From NCBI RefSeq assembly GCF_024494595.1, contig NZ_JANHDI010000002.1, forward strand, positions 186,001 through 250,000: a DNA stretch of 64,000 nt. The letters are read 5' to 3'. This document shows, piece by piece, positions 7,216-16,962 of the stretch. The position numbers and the translations under genes are program-made. The notes below the pieces were generated by a model that was given only the letters and a program-made list of their open reading frames with translations, did no database searches and had not been told where the DNA came from. Numbering within the stretch: the stretch's first letter is position 1; every line of letters starts with the position of its first letter. Source of the stretch: Halobellus rarus. Its GTDB lineage: Archaea; Halobacteriota; Halobacteria; Halobacteriales; Haloferacaceae.

Positions 7216-9234
7216 ATGGAGTTCGCCGAGTTCGCTGCGCGCGCCGAGGAGATGGCCGGGGAGTCCGGCGATCTGGCGACGACCGACCACGTCTGTGACC
7301 TGCTCCGCGACGCGTCGGAGGACCTCTCGGTCGTCGTCCGGTTCCTCCAGGGTCGCGTGTATCCGGCGTGGGACGCGACGACGCTCGATATCGGTCCCGC
7401 GCTCCTCCACGAGGCGATCGCCCGCGCCGCGGGCCCGAACGTCGACAGCGACGACGTCGAGTCGAAACTGGCCGACGTCGGCGAGATCGGTGCCGTCGCG
7501 GCGACCTACGAGTTCGGCGGTCAGCGCGGACTCGGCGCGTTCGGCGGCGGAGCGGCTGACACATCCGGCGAGGACGGCAACGGTCTCACCGTGGCGGCGG
7601 TCGACGACCGACTTCGCGAGATCGCGACGATGACGGGCGAGGGAAGCGAGGGTCGCCGGCTCGACACCCTCTTCGGGCTGTTCAACCGGGCTTCCCCCCC
7701 GGAAGCGAAGTTTCTCGCGCGACTCGTCCTCGGCGAGATGCGGATCGGCGTCGGCGAGGGGACCGTCAGGGACGCGATCGCGGCGGCGTTTCTCGACGAG
7801 GGCGTCGCGAGCGGGGATCTCGAAGCGTCGCCCGATGGGTGCGAGGATCCCAAATCGACGGACGGCACAGGCGAAGCCGACCGAGCGTCGAACGGCGACG
7901 AGGTCGACGACGAGGAGGTCGACGACATCGAGGACGAGGAGGTCGACGACATCGAGGACGAGGAGGTCGACGACATCGAGGACGAGGAGGTCGACGACAT
8001 CGAGGACGAGGAGGTCGACGACATCGAGGACGAGGAAGTCGACGACATCGAGGACGAGGACGCCGTCGACTCCCCGAACACCGACGCGATCGACGCCGTC
8101 GAGCGCGCGCTTCAGGTCTCGAACGACTACGGAATGGTGGCGCGCGTCGCCCGGGACGAGGGACGTGAGGGACTCGACAGGGTCGGTCTGGAAGTCGGCA
8201 GACCCGTCCAGGCGATGCTCGCACAGGCCGGCAGCGCCACCGAAGCAGTCGAGGAGTGGGGCGAGGCGGTCGTCGAGACGAAGTTCGACGGCGCGCGCGT
8301 GCAGGTCCACTTCGACGGCGAGGAGACCGCGCTGTTCTCGCGGAACATGGACGACGTCACCGACCCGCTCCCCGAGGTGGTCGAGTTCGTCGAGCGGGCG
8401 GTCGACGCGCCGGTCGTCCTAGATGGTGAGGTCGTGGCCGTCGACGACGACGGTTCGCCGCTGCCGTTTCAGGAGGTTCTCAGGCGGTTCCGCCGGAAGT
8501 ACGACGTCGAGCAGGTGCGCGAGGAAGTCCGCGTCGAACTCCGCGCCTTCGACTGTCTCCACGTCGACGGCGAAGATCTGCTCGACGCCCCACTGACCGA
8601 GCGTCACGAACGGCTTCGAGACCTGCTCGGCGATACCGACGCGGTGTCGGCTTCCGTCGTCTCCGACGATCCCGACGAGATCGCCGCGATCGAAGAGGAG
8701 GCGCTCGACGCCGGCCACGAGGGGATTATGCTGAAAGACCCCGCGTCGACGTACGCGCCCGGCAAGCGCGGCCGTAACTGGCTGAAGCGAAAGCCGGACG
8801 TCGAGACGCTGGATCTCGTCGTCACCGGTGCGGAGTGGGGCGAGGGGCGACGCGCGAACCTCCTCGGGACGTTCCTCCTCTCGGCGCGCGTCGACGAGGC
8901 GAACGCCGGCCGCGACGCGTCCTCCGTCGACGGCGCGGCCGCAGACAGCGACGCCCACGCTACCATCGGCAAGGTCGCCACCGGGATCACCGACGAGGAG
9001 CTCGAAGCGCTGACAGAGCGGCTCGAACCGCACGTCGAACACCAGGAGGGCCAGACCGTCTCGCTCGCTCCGAAGGTCGTCTTCGAGGTCGGCTACGAGG
9101 AGATCCAGGCGTCGCCGACGTACGAATCGGGGTACGCGCTTCGGTTCCCCAGATACGTCACCGTCCGCGAGGACAAGTCGCCGTCCGACGCCGACAGCCT
9201 CGCGAGGATCGAGCGGCTGGTCGACGAGCGGTGA
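7216..9234 (+). CDS. lig: ATP-dependent DNA ligase with an acidic octapeptide-repeat insert
   Basis: This 672-aa protein is the archaeal replicative/repair DNA ligase type. The N-terminal DNA-binding domain (about 1-215) is followed by the adenylation domain with motif I ETKFDGARV (nucleophilic Lys about 356), motif EGIMLKDP and a C-terminal KRGRNWLKRKPD, then the OB-fold ending in TYESGYALRFPR. Residues about 233-280 are six tandem EEVDDIED units, an acidic linker between DNA-binding and catalytic domains where other archaeal ligases have a short linker. The start at 7216 follows a TATA-like CTCTTATCG by about 20 nt; the longer open frame is a shadow. Confidence 0.93.
   Translation: MEFAEFAARAEEMAGESGDLATTDHVCDLLRDASEDLSVVVRFLQGRVYPAWDATTLDIGPALLHEAIARAAGPNVDSDDVESKLADVGEIGAVAATYEFGGQRGLGAFGGGAADTSGEDGNGLTVAAVDDRLREIATMTGEGSEGRRLDTLFGLFNRASPPEAKFLARLVLGEMRIGVGEGTVRDAIAAAFLDEGVASGDLEASPDGCEDPKSTDGTGEADRASNGDEVDDEEVDDIEDEEVDDIEDEEVDDIEDEEVDDIEDEEVDDIEDEEVDDIEDEDAVDSPNTDAIDAVERALQVSNDYGMVARVARDEGREGLDRVGLEVGRPVQAMLAQAGSATEAVEEWGEAVVETKFDGARVQVHFDGEETALFSRNMDDVTDPLPEVVEFVERAVDAPVVLDGEVVAVDDDGSPLPFQEVLRRFRRKYDVEQVREEVRVELRAFDCLHVDGEDLLDAPLTERHERLRDLLGDTDAVSASVVSDDPDEIAAIEEEALDAGHEGIMLKDPASTYAPGKRGRNWLKRKPDVETLDLVVTGAEWGEGRRANLLGTFLLSARVDEANAGRDASSVDGAAADSDAHATIGKVATGITDEELEALTERLEPHVEHQEGQTVSLAPKVVFEVGYEEIQASPTYESGYALRFPRYVTVREDKSPSDADSLARIERLVDER
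7912..8055 (+). repeat. Six tandem 24-bp repeats inside the DNA ligase gene
   Basis: A 24-bp unit beginning GAGGAGGTCGACGACATCGA is repeated six times without gaps; only the sixth copy has a difference (GAGGAAGTC). The near identity at DNA level, including third positions, indicates recent expansion. All units stay in frame and encode EEVDDIED. Confidence 0.97.
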
Positions 9235-9288
9235 GACGGTTGCGAGTGGTGACGAGGTCCCGCGGATAGCCGGTCGCGACGAATCGCG

Positions 9289-10383
9289 CTACAGCACGCC
9301 CATCGTCGAGAGCCGGTCGGGCAGGTACGTCTCGGTGACGAAGTCCAGCCCGCGAGCGGCCAGCGCCTGCTGTTCGGCCTTCTTTTCGAGGTCGAGCTGG
9401 AGTTCGATCTGTTCGGTCCAGTAGTCGGTCTCGAAGCGGGGGTCCTCCAGTTCCGACTCCAGGGCGTTGATGTCGGAGTCAGCGAGCGGGTCGGTCGGGA
9501 GGTCGTACTCGACGATGTCTTCGGGCTGAATGCCGACGAAACGCGCCTCCGGCGTCGCGAGGTACTCTGAGAGGTGCGCGGACTTGATGGATCCGTAGGC
9601 GACCGAGCCGTAGATCCGGTAGGACCACGGGTCGCCGTCAGTGAACACCACGACCGGCAGGTCGAGTTCGTCGTGGAGGCGTTTCGTGATCCGACGCGTC
9701 GCCCGCGCGGGCTGGCCCTTCAGGTGGACGACCAGGCAGTTGTAGTCGGTATCGAAGCCGTTTTCGACCAGGCGGTCGCGCATCCCGCCGGTCTCGACGC
9801 AGAGCACGAAGTCGATGTCGTGATCCAGAAAGTCGATCGTGTCGGGGTTGTTCGGGATCTGGTAGCCGCCCTCGCCGACGTCCTTCTGACAGTGGATCTC
9901 CCGCTCGCCGCGGCGGGTCTGCTCGCGGAGTTCCAGCGGTCCCATCAGCGTCGCCCCCGACTCCTCGGGCCGCATGTGGAAGTCTTCACGGGTGACCTTC
10001 GAGACGATCTCGAGATCCTCGATGAGTTGATTCGACTCGTCCTGGCTGTTGAACTGCGCCTCCTCGTTGTCCCACGACTCCGAGAGGTAGTACAGTTCAC
10101 GCAGCGTCGAGGAGCGGTCCTCCTCCAGTTGATTCACGAGGAACTCGATGGCGTAAGAGGCCTTCAGCAGTTTCCGCGCGCCGCGGACGCTGTTGGCCGA
10201 CCGCGTCGAGGTCCGGTCGCCGTACACCCACACCTTCGAGTCCTCGTCGAAGACGATGTTCGACTTCGTCCGCGTGGGGATGTTCATCCGCGGCACCTCG
10301 CCCGCCGCGAACTGGTCGTAGAACTCCACGGCGAGATCGACGAGGCGCTCCTTCGCGAGTTCGTCGTCCTGTTTCGTGCTCAT
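9289..10383 (-). CDS. top6A: DNA topoisomerase VI subunit A
   Basis: Top6A is the DNA-cleaving subunit of the type IIB topoisomerase VI and is homologous to Spo11. The 364-aa protein contains the winged-helix/5Y-CAP region with the catalytic Tyr in [10 protein letters not shown], and a Toprim domain with the acidic residues in [12 protein letters not shown] and [16 protein letters not shown]. It forms an A2B2 enzyme with Top6B. Its start lies 4 bp after the stop of top6B, so the two are one operon transcribed B then A. Confidence 0.96.
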   Translation of the reverse strand: MSTKQDDELAKERLVDLAVEFYDQFAAGEVPRMNIPTRTKSNIVFDEDSKVWVYGDRTSTRSANSVRGARKLLKASYAIEFLVNQLEEDRSSTLRELYYLSESWDNEEAQFNSQDESNQLIEDLEIVSKVTREDFHMRPEESGATLMGPLELREQTRRGEREIHCQKDVGEGGYQIPNNPDTIDFLDHDIDFVLCVETGGMRDRLVENGFDTDYNCLVVHLKGQPARATRRITKRLHDELDLPVVVFTDGDPWSYRIYGSVAYGSIKSAHLSEYLATPEARFVGIQPEDIVEYDLPTDPLADSDINALESELEDPRFETDYWTEQIELQLDLEKKAEQQALAARGLDFVTETYLPDRLSTMGVL

Positions 10384-10387
10384 TGTG

Positions 10388-12799
10388 TTAGTCTGCGTCG
10401 ATGGTCAGCTTCTCGGCTTCGACGCCGTCGACGTCGACGTCGAAGGTGGCGTCGTCCGCGATCGTGTAGGTCAGTTCGGCCGACTCGCCCGCCGGCACCG
10501 ACGGTTCCCAGGAGATGAACCACTCGCCGTCGAGGTCGACGACGCTCGCGTCCTCCGGCAGATCCGAGGGTTCCGACGAGACGATGTCCGTGATTTCGGG
10601 GTTCTCGCTCCGGTCGGAGTGGTTCTCGACGGTCAGGGTGACGGTGTCGCCGTCGACCTCGCGCTCGACGCTCACGTTGTTCATAATGCGGGCGAGCGCG
10701 CCGTCGATGTTGGGTCGGGGACGCCCGGTCACTTCCGAGAGCTTGTCGGCCATCTCCGGGAGGATCCGTCCGAGGACGTCCTGTTTCTTCCGGCGCTTCT
10801 GCATGGAGCGCCGCTTGTTCAGATACGATTTGAGCTCGCGGGCGGCCTCGCGGATCGCCAGTTCGATCTCGTCTTCGATCTCGGGGATGTTCGCGAGTGC
10901 GTCCTTCGACTCGCTCGTGAACGGCACGTTCGTCGAGGCGACGTGGATCATAATCACCGCCGGGCCGTTGGGCATCCCGGAACCGCCGGGCTGGTCGAGG
11001 CCGTAGTTCCGCCAACCGATGCTCTTGACGACGTCCGTCGTCGCACACGCCCCACGCTGGTAGACGAGCGGAACGCGGTTCGCGAACCGGAGGAGGTCGA
11101 CGGTGCCGTCCTGGAGTTCGCCCCCGTAGGCGATGCCGGCCTCGACGATGAACGGATCGCCGCCGTGGACCTCCGCATCGCGTGTCGCCGCCGCGTAGAA
11201 GTCGGCGTCGAACTCCTTTCGTAATCCGGCCTCCACGAGTTCGGCCGTGATCGGCGAGAGACAGTTCGTCGGGGGCGCGAGGATGTCGGTCTCTCGCATC
11301 GCCTCCAGCAGTTCGGAGGCGACGTCGCGGTCCCCGGCGATTTCCTTGACTTTCGGGACGTCGTCGGGAACGGTCCGCATCGTCTCCCAGAGCGCGTCGG
11401 CGACGTTCTCGCGAGCGGTGTCGCCGAAGGAGACGTCCTCGGAGACGAGCCGATCCGCCGAGCGGTCGACGTACCCGCGCAGTTCCGCACGGGTCACGCG
11501 GTTCAGGACGTCGCCCTCGTCGAACTTATCCGCCAGCCGGTCCGCCAGCCCCGAAACGGTCGCGTCGTCCTTTCGAGTGCTCGTCGCGTCGTCGACGAGC
11601 GAGTACAGGTCCGTCGCACGGTCGCTCGTCAGGACCGTCCAGGCCGCTTCGACGGCGTTCTCCCGAACGGTGTCGCCGAAGTTCGCCTCGAACTCCTCTT
11701 CGACGTCGTCGGCGACGGTGTCGACGATGTCCCGTAACTCCGAGTGCGTGGTCCGCTCCCGCGAGGAGAGCGTGTTCGAGACCCGTCCGGCGAACGCTTC
11801 GGTCGCGTCCGCGCCTTTGTTGACCACGGCGTTTTCGACGGCTGTGCCGAGCGGCGTCTCTGTGTTCTGTGGAACCGCCCAGCCCATCTCGCGGCCGAAG
11901 TGCCGATCCCGGAAACTGTCCAGTACCTTCTTGCTCGTCTTCGCGCCGACGCGGGTGAATTCCTCCTGGAGGAAGCCCGAAACCGAGTAGGACTCCGTCG
12001 CAGCGAGCATCTTGATGAGCGTCCCGAGTTCGACGCCGTGGGGGTGCGGGCGGATCTCCTCGGTCTCGGCCGGCAGGCCCGCGCCCTCGACGCGTTCGTA
12101 GTGGCGGGGTTCGTCGAGTCCGGGCTCCGAGAGCACCAGGCGCGCGTGGGGGTTGACGACCGCGGTGTGCTTGACGTAGTCGTGGAGCTGCTGGCGCGCC
12201 CGCATATTCGCCTCCATCTCCATCTCGATCCGGGTCCCGTGGGTCGGCGAGAGGTCCGATTCCCCCGGGGCGCGCTCCTCTTCGACCTGGATCTCCGGCT
12301 CGTTCGTGTCGGTGTCGATGATGAGCTCGAAGTACTGGGCGCGCTCGGAACGCTGGGTCCGCGACGTGATCTTGGCGGGTTTCCCGGAGGTGAGCTGTGA
12401 GTAGAGGACGGCCGCTGAGATCCCGATTCCTTGTTGCCCTCTACTCTGCTCTCTGGCGTGAAACCGCGAGCCGTAGAGCAGCTTCCCGAAGACCTTCGGG
12501 ATCTGCTCGCGAGTGATGCCCGGCCCGTTGTCCTCGACGATCAGCGTGTAGTAGTCCCCGGACTCCCTGATCTCGATCGAGATGTCGGGTTTGATCCCGG
12601 CCTCCTCGGTGGCGTCGAGGGCGTTGTCGACCGCCTCCTTGACGGCGGTGACGAGCCCCCGGGCCCCGGAGTCGAAGCCGAGCATGTGCTTGTTCTTCTC
12701 GAAGAACTCGGCGATGGAGATCGCGCGCTGGCCCTCCGCCAGCTCCTCGGCGATCCCCCCTCCCTCTTCCTCGCCGAGCGTCGACTGAATCGAGGTCAT
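10388..12799 (-). CDS. top6B: DNA topoisomerase VI subunit B
   Basis: Top6B is the ATPase subunit that opens and closes the topoisomerase VI gate. The 803-aa protein has the GHKL ATP-binding fold: Asn in [22 protein letters not shown], and the [10 protein letters not shown] lid motif, then the transducer with the ATP-contacting Lys region, and a C-terminal Ig-like domain (final 100 residues). The stretch at about residues 310-530 is an extended helical insert with repeated DTVREN/DTAREN motifs common in haloarchaeal subunits. gyrB and gyrA, which I recall as neighbours in some haloarchaea, are not next to it here. Confidence 0.96.
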   Translation of the reverse strand: MTSIQSTLGEEEGGGIAEELAEGQRAISIAEFFEKNKHMLGFDSGARGLVTAVKEAVDNALDATEEAGIKPDISIEIRESGDYYTLIVEDNGPGITREQIPKVFGKLLYGSRFHAREQSRGQQGIGISAAVLYSQLTSGKPAKITSRTQRSERAQYFELIIDTDTNEPEIQVEEERAPGESDLSPTHGTRIEMEMEANMRARQQLHDYVKHTAVVNPHARLVLSEPGLDEPRHYERVEGAGLPAETEEIRPHPHGVELGTLIKMLAATESYSVSGFLQEEFTRVGAKTSKKVLDSFRDRHFGREMGWAVPQNTETPLGTAVENAVVNKGADATEAFAGRVSNTLSSRERTTHSELRDIVDTVADDVEEEFEANFGDTVRENAVEAAWTVLTSDRATDLYSLVDDATSTRKDDATVSGLADRLADKFDEGDVLNRVTRAELRGYVDRSADRLVSEDVSFGDTARENVADALWETMRTVPDDVPKVKEIAGDRDVASELLEAMRETDILAPPTNCLSPITAELVEAGLRKEFDADFYAAATRDAEVHGGDPFIVEAGIAYGGELQDGTVDLLRFANRVPLVYQRGACATTDVVKSIGWRNYGLDQPGGSGMPNGPAVIMIHVASTNVPFTSESKDALANIPEIEDEIELAIREAARELKSYLNKRRSMQKRRKKQDVLGRILPEMADKLSEVTGRPRPNIDGALARIMNNVSVEREVDGDTVTLTVENHSDRSENPEITDIVSSEPSDLPEDASVVDLDGEWFISWEPSVPAGESAELTYTIADDATFDVDVDGVEAEKLTIDAD

Positions 12800-12925
12800 T
12801 CTGTGCGCGCTCCTACCCGACGAACGGTTAAGAAGGGTTCGGGAGTGGGGTGAAAGTGAAACCGAGAGCGACGCCCTGGCCGTGGTCGGTTCAGAGCGCG
12901 GACGGGCCGGAAGAGAAATCGGCGG

Positions 12926-13468
12926 CTACTCGGCGTCGACGTCGATCGATTCGATCTCGATGTCGTTCAGGGGTTTGTCGTCGCTGTCGGTCGGCACGTC
13001 GCCGATCTTTTCGACGACGTCCATCCCGTCGACGACGTGACCGAAGACCGCGTGGCGGCCGTCGAGGTGGGGCTGCGCGCCGAGCGTGATGAAGAACTGC
13101 GAGCCGTTCGTGTTGGGGCCGCGGTTGGCCATCGAGAGGACGCCCGCGCCGTCGTGGTTCAGGTCCTCGTGGAACTCGTCGTCGAAGGTGTAGCCGGGAC
13201 CGCCGCGGCCGGTCCCCTCGGGGTCGCCGCCCTGGATCATGAAGTCGTCGATGATCCGGTGGAAGACCGTGCCCTCATAGAGGGAGTCCGTCCGGGTCTC
13301 GCCCGTCTCGGGATCGCTCCACTCCTTCTCGCCGGTCGCGAGGCCGAGGAAGTTCTCGACCGTGCGCGGGGCGCGCTGCTCGAACAGTTCGAGCGTGATG
13401 TCGCCTTCGGTGGTCTGCAGCGTCACGACGGGGTTCTCGGGGTTCTCGAGTTCGGAGTCGTCGACCAT
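12926..13468 (-). CDS. Cyclophilin-type peptidyl-prolyl cis-trans isomerase
   Basis: The 180-aa protein is a single-domain cyclophilin. It keeps the catalytic Arg in [16 protein letters not shown], the [11 protein letters not shown]-like active-site segment (here [10 protein letters not shown]) and the [14 protein letters not shown] strand. It has no signal peptide, so it should assist folding of prolyl bonds in the cytoplasm. The acidic insert [16 protein letters not shown] after residue 48 is typical of haloarchaeal versions. It sits upstream of top6B on the same strand with a 126-bp gap. Confidence 0.94.
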   Translation of the reverse strand: MVDDSELENPENPVVTLQTTEGDITLELFEQRAPRTVENFLGLATGEKEWSDPETGETRTDSLYEGTVFHRIIDDFMIQGGDPEGTGRGGPGYTFDDEFHEDLNHDGAGVLSMANRGPNTNGSQFFITLGAQPHLDGRHAVFGHVVDGMDVVEKIGDVPTDSDDKPLNDIEIESIDVDAE

Positions 13469-13531
13469 AGGTGGAGGAGGGCGGTCAGATACAAAACGGT
13501 GTCCACTCGTGTGCCGCGGCGGCCTGAGCGC

Positions 13532-13945
13532 TCACTCCGGCACCGCGCTGACGTGCATTCCGACGAAGAGCCACTCCGCGCTCGTGTCGCTTTCCTCGCC
13601 CTCGCGTCGTTCGAGCGTCCCGCTCCACCGACTGTCGAACGCGCGCCCGCGGTCCTCGTCGATGTCGTGCCACTCCATTCGTACGTCGTCGGAGAACCAC
13701 GCGTGGTCGCCGCGCTCGACGACCCGGAGGTCGCGGCTGTCGACCGTCCAGTCCTCGGTCGTCGCCGTCTGCTCGCGAAGCCCGGTCTCGATCTCCTCGT
13801 AGCCCGTCAGTTTCTCCGTGATGCCGAACTTCACGACCGTTTGATCCTCGGCGAAGAACGGGTACAGCGGCTCCTCGTCTCGGAGCGTCTCGTAGTACTC
13901 GCGGATGCGGCCCTCGGCAGTCGATGTGGCGGAGGCGTCGGTCAT
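13532..13945 (-). CDS. NTF2/SnoaL-like protein (DUF4440/SnoaL_3 type)
   Basis: This 137-aa protein has the alpha+beta cone fold signature of the NTF2-like superfamily: an N-terminal helix REYYETLRDEEPLYPFFAE, a KLTGYEEIETGLREQ helix and a C-terminal beta-sheet ending EWLFVGMHVSAVPE. Members bind small molecules or act as enzymes; the substrate is unknown. I chose MTDASATS at 13945, three codons inside the open frame. It is in the same direction as the cyclophilin. Confidence 0.7.
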   Translation of the reverse strand: MTDASATSTAEGRIREYYETLRDEEPLYPFFAEDQTVVKFGITEKLTGYEEIETGLREQTATTEDWTVDSRDLRVVERGDHAWFSDDVRMEWHDIDEDRGRAFDSRWSGTLERREGEESDTSAEWLFVGMHVSAVPE

Positions 13946-13989
13946 ATATCCCACAGCGGCCGCGAGGAGGAAACGCCTGTCGGCGACGC

Positions 13990-14072
13990 CCCCGATCGGC
14001 CGGGGTTCGTATGCCAGCCGATCAGAGCGCGCCCCGATCGGCCGGTGTCGCGTTCCCGCCGATCAGAACGCG
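13990..14072. repeat. Two-copy tandem duplication spanning the trpD-like stop codon
   Basis: A unit beginning CCCCGATCGGCCGG is present at 13990-14031 and again at 14032-14072. The gene-proximal copy contains the last codons and the stop (TCA on the plus strand) of the trpD-like gene. The distal copy keeps the same stop triplet but lies outside the gene. Confidence 0.8.
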
Positions 14073-15136
14073 CGCAGGTCGTCGAGCACGGCCGCTGCCG
14101 CACCCGAATCGATGCTCTCGCGAGCCATCTCCAGCCCCTCGTCGAGGGATCCGGCGTCCTCGCGGGCGTAGATCCGGAAGGCGGCGTTGAGCGCGACCGC
14201 ATCGGTAAAGTGATCGTCGCGGTCGCCGGCGACGACCTCCTCGGTCAGTCGGGCGGAGTCGCCCGCGACGTCGTCGGGGTCGACCTCCAGGTCCTCGTAC
14301 TCGAAGTCCATCCCGTACTCGGGGGTCTCGATCTCGTAATCGTCGAACTCGCCGTCGGTCCACTCGCCGACCTTCGTGTAGCCCGGGCGGATGTCGTCGT
14401 ACCCCTCCATTCCCTGGAACATCACGACGCGGTGGGGGCTCTGGCTCTCCATCTGCTCGAACGTGTCGGTGATCTTCTTCGCGAACGCGAGGTGGTAGAA
14501 GGAGCCGAGGTGGACGTCGGCCTTCGCGGGGTTGGCGATCGTCTCGACGGTGTTGACGAACGTGCGGACGCCCATCCGGTCGCGGCGGTCCCACAGCGCG
14601 TGGACCCTCGGGGCGAACTCGGGCTGGTAGTAGAAGCCGAACCCGGTCTCGTCGACCATGTCCGCGCTTTCGGTGGGCACGAGTTCCGTTCGGACCCCGA
14701 GTTCGTCGAGGACGTGCTTGTAGGCGTCCTGTTTCTGCGTCGGCACGCGGTCGCCCGAGTGGACGACGACGGGCGTGCCCGCGCCGGCGGCGACGATGCC
14801 CGCCGCGGCCCCCAGAATGGCCGTGTCGCCCTTGCCGTCGTAGTTCGCGCCGCAGTCGACGGGATCGGCGTCGGGTTCGGCGTAGACGACGTCCTCGGCG
14901 ATGACGTCGGCGTAGGCGGCGAGTTCCTCGGCGACGTTGTGTTTCCAGCGGTTCGCCAGCCAGAACGCCCCGAGCGTCGTGTGATCGGGCTCGCCGGCGA
15001 GGATCCGCTCCATCGCCTCTGTCGCCTGTTCGCGCGTCATATCCTCGGCGGACTTGACGCCCGTTCCGACGACTTCGGTCATCAGTCGTTTCAACGGCCA
15101 CTCCCCGAATTCGGCGGTCTCCGGCGCTTGCGCCAT
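14063..15136 (-). CDS. TrpD-like phosphoribosyltransferase paralogue
   Basis: The 357-aa protein has the nucleoside phosphorylase/TrpD fold: an N-terminal helical domain (WPLKRLMTEVVGTG, LGAFWLANRWKHN) and a glycine-rich core. A true TrpD, encoded at 41237, has the PRPP motif CGTGGDDYNT; here the matching position reads CGANYDGKGD and downstream residues diverge. It may therefore belong to the TrpD2/YbiB-type branch rather than catalyse anthranilate phosphoribosyl transfer. The start MAQAPETAEF at 15136 was chosen over one 17 codons upstream. It is divergent from the siroheme decarboxylase gene. Confidence 0.75.
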   Translation of the reverse strand: MAQAPETAEFGEWPLKRLMTEVVGTGVKSAEDMTREQATEAMERILAGEPDHTTLGAFWLANRWKHNVAEELAAYADVIAEDVVYAEPDADPVDCGANYDGKGDTAILGAAAGIVAAGAGTPVVVHSGDRVPTQKQDAYKHVLDELGVRTELVPTESADMVDETGFGFYYQPEFAPRVHALWDRRDRMGVRTFVNTVETIANPAKADVHLGSFYHLAFAKKITDTFEQMESQSPHRVVMFQGMEGYDDIRPGYTKVGEWTDGEFDDYEIETPEYGMDFEYEDLEVDPDDVAGDSARLTEEVVAGDRDDHFTDAVALNAAFRIYAREDAGSLDEGLEMARESIDSGAAAAVLDDLRAF

Positions 15137-15179
15137 ATAGACCGGAGTTGGTGTCCGACGGTCAAAAGTGATCGGTTCG

Positions 15180-15263
15180 ATTCTCACGGCGTCGGAGCGG
15201 CGATCCGGTTCTCACGGCGTCGAAGCGGCGGTCCGATTCTCCACAGTCGAAGCGACGGCCCGG
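15180..15263. repeat. Three 28-bp tandem repeats upstream of ahbAB
   Basis: Three adjacent 28-bp units (15180-15207, 15208-15235, 15236-15263) begin ATTCTCACGGCGTCG with modest divergence, the third most. They lie in the 196-bp gap between the divergent trpD-like and ahbAB genes. Confidence 0.8.
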
Positions 15264-15332
15264 AGTGGCACGGAACGACCGGTGCGGACCGCGGCCGAAA
15301 TAGGTACGTTCGTCCGGTCCAAGTGGGGAGTA

Positions 15333-16394
15333 ATGAGTGCACTGGAGGACGACTGGCGCGCCGACCTCGACGACGTCGACGCCGCGCTCGTCGACGAGTA
15401 CCAGAGCGGCTTTCCCGTCGTCGAGCGGCCGTTTCGCGTCGTCGGCGACGACCTCGGAATCGGGGAGGACGAGGCCCTCGACCGCGTGCGTCGGCTGCGC
15501 GAGCGGGGGATCTTCCGCCGGTTCGGTGCCGTCCTGAACCCCCCCGTCATCGGCAGTTCGACGCTGGCGGCCGTCTCGGCCCCCGAAGAGCGATTCGACG
15601 AGATCGCGACGGTGATCAACGGCTACCGGCAGGTGAACCACAACTACCGCCGCGACCACGAGTGGAACATGTGGTTCGTCGTCACCGCGGCCTCCCGGGA
15701 GAAGCGCGACGCGATCCTCGACGAGATAGAGGAGCGAACGGGGTGTGCGGTGCTGAACCTCCCGATGCTCACGGACTACTACATCGATCTGGAGTTTCCG
15801 GTCGTCAACGACGACTCCTTCGCCCGCGAGAGCCTCTCCTCGACGGACGCGTCGGCGACGCGGATCTCCGAGGAGGCCGCCGGGGACCTGACCGAACTGG
15901 AGGCCGACCTCCTCGTCGAGATCCAGGACGGATTCCCCCTGTCGGCGACACCGTATCGGGACGTCGCCGCGGCGCTCGACGCCGGCGGTCTCGACGCCGA
16001 CGTCGACGACGTGATCGGCGCCGTCGATCGACTGCTCGAAAACGGGTGCATCAAACGGATCGGCTGTATCGTCAACCACGTCGTCACCGGCTTCGACGCG
16101 AACTGTATGGTCGTCTGGGACGTGCCCGACGACGAACTCGACGCTCGCGGGGAGGCGGTCGGCGAACTGCCGTACGTCACGCTCTGTTATCACCGACCCC
16201 GCCGGCCCGACCAGGAGTGGCCTTACAACCTCTTCACGATGATCCACGGCCGCGAGGGCGACGCCGTCGACGAGAAGATCGACGAACTCGCGGCGGAGTA
16301 TCTCCCGGTCGACCACGAGCGGCTCTACTCGACGGAGACGCTGAAGCAGACCGGCGCGCGGTACGACGAACTGGTGAGCGCCGAGGGCGAGTGA
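15333..16394 (+). CDS. ahbAB: Siroheme decarboxylase, fused AhbA-AhbB (Lrp/AsnC-like)
   Basis: The 353-aa protein is two tandem Lrp/AsnC-like modules (about 1-165 and 180-345). Each has a winged-helix part (GIFRRFGAVLNP; GCIKRIGCIVNH) followed by a RAM-like part (NHNYRRDHEWNMWFVV; TLCYHRPRRPDQEWPYNLFTM split by context). This matches the siroheme decarboxylases AhbA/AhbB (NirDL type), which remove two acetate carboxyls from siroheme on the archaeal heme route; a transcription-regulator annotation is the common misnomer. The ATG at 15333 fits the family start. A 31-bp tandem duplication covers its stop codon. Confidence 0.85.
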   Translation: MSALEDDWRADLDDVDAALVDEYQSGFPVVERPFRVVGDDLGIGEDEALDRVRRLRERGIFRRFGAVLNPPVIGSSTLAAVSAPEERFDEIATVINGYRQVNHNYRRDHEWNMWFVVTAASREKRDAILDEIEERTGCAVLNLPMLTDYYIDLEFPVVNDDSFARESLSSTDASATRISEEAAGDLTELEADLLVEIQDGFPLSATPYRDVAAALDAGGLDADVDDVIGAVDRLLENGCIKRIGCIVNHVVTGFDANCMVVWDVPDDELDARGEAVGELPYVTLCYHRPRRPDQEWPYNLFTMIHGREGDAVDEKIDELAAEYLPVDHERLYSTETLKQTGARYDELVSAEGE

Positions 16395-16454
16395 GTCGCG
16401 GTCCTGGCGGGACGGAGGTGAATGAGTCGCGGTCCTGGCGGGGACGAAGGCGAG
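16383..16454. repeat. Tandem duplication spanning the ahbAB stop codon
   Basis: The 20-mer TGAGTCGCGGTCCTGGCGGG, starting with the TGA stop of ahbAB, is at 16392-16411 and again at 16423-16442 (period 31). Flanking GAGGGCGAG/GGAGGTGAA/GAAGGCGAG show about 2.4 units in all. Confidence 0.9.
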
Positions 16455-16497
16455 CGATCTACGACACCGTCGGGACGAATCCCGCCGCGGCGGCAGA

Positions 16498-16848
16498 TCA
16501 CGCCACGGCGCTGTCGTCGCCGAACCGATAGCCCGAATATTTGAGCAGTTCCGCGGCGCGGTCGGATTTCGCCAACAGCACGTCGCGCTCTGCGGGGAGA
16601 TCGCCGCCGGTGACCGACTCGGGAACGACGAGCGTTCCGGAGGGAACGTCGTCGTCGCCGAGCACCGGAATGTGGCCGCTGTCGAGTTTCATCACCAGCG
16701 GCGCGTCGGTGCGGAAGAGCCCCTCGTCGCCGTAGAGGTGCTCGTTCACCCGTTCGTGATCCGCCCGCTGGATCGCGGGGACGTCCCGGTCGGCCGGTTC
16801 GACGTACAGCCGTCCCAGGTAGTAGCCGGTGGAGAACGTTTCGAACAT
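16498..16848 (-). CDS. Haloarchaeal protein resembling DUF5802
   Basis: This 116-aa soluble acidic protein starts MFETFSTGYYLGRLYVEP and has a central segment VMKLDSGHIPVLGDDDVPSG and a C-terminal LLKYSGYRFGD. I recall this as a conserved haloarchaeal family (DUF5802) with no assigned function; that name is from memory. There is no membrane segment or metal motif. It is convergent with ahbAB. Confidence 0.65.
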   Translation of the reverse strand: MFETFSTGYYLGRLYVEPADRDVPAIQRADHERVNEHLYGDEGLFRTDAPLVMKLDSGHIPVLGDDDVPSGTLVVPESVTGGDLPAERDVLLAKSDRAAELLKYSGYRFGDDSAVA

Positions 16849-16962
16849 CTGTGCGAGAGGTTGTCACACATACACGATAATAAGTCTTTCCGGCAAACTA
16901 CAAGTCGAAGCGCAATCAGCGGGGTCGACCCAGGGGGACTTACTCGACCACGACGACCCACG

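Noticed and set aside
7912-8055. CRISPR-like array in the DNA ligase gene
   Set aside because: The repeats are directly adjacent with no spacers and stay in frame inside a protein, so it is a coding minisatellite. The same applies to 35803-35885.
13037-16531. Open frame of more than 1100 codons on the plus strand
   Set aside because: It runs antisense to the cyclophilin, NTF2-like and TrpD-like genes and its composition is Arg/Asp-rich without family matches; long antisense frames are normal in very GC-rich DNA.
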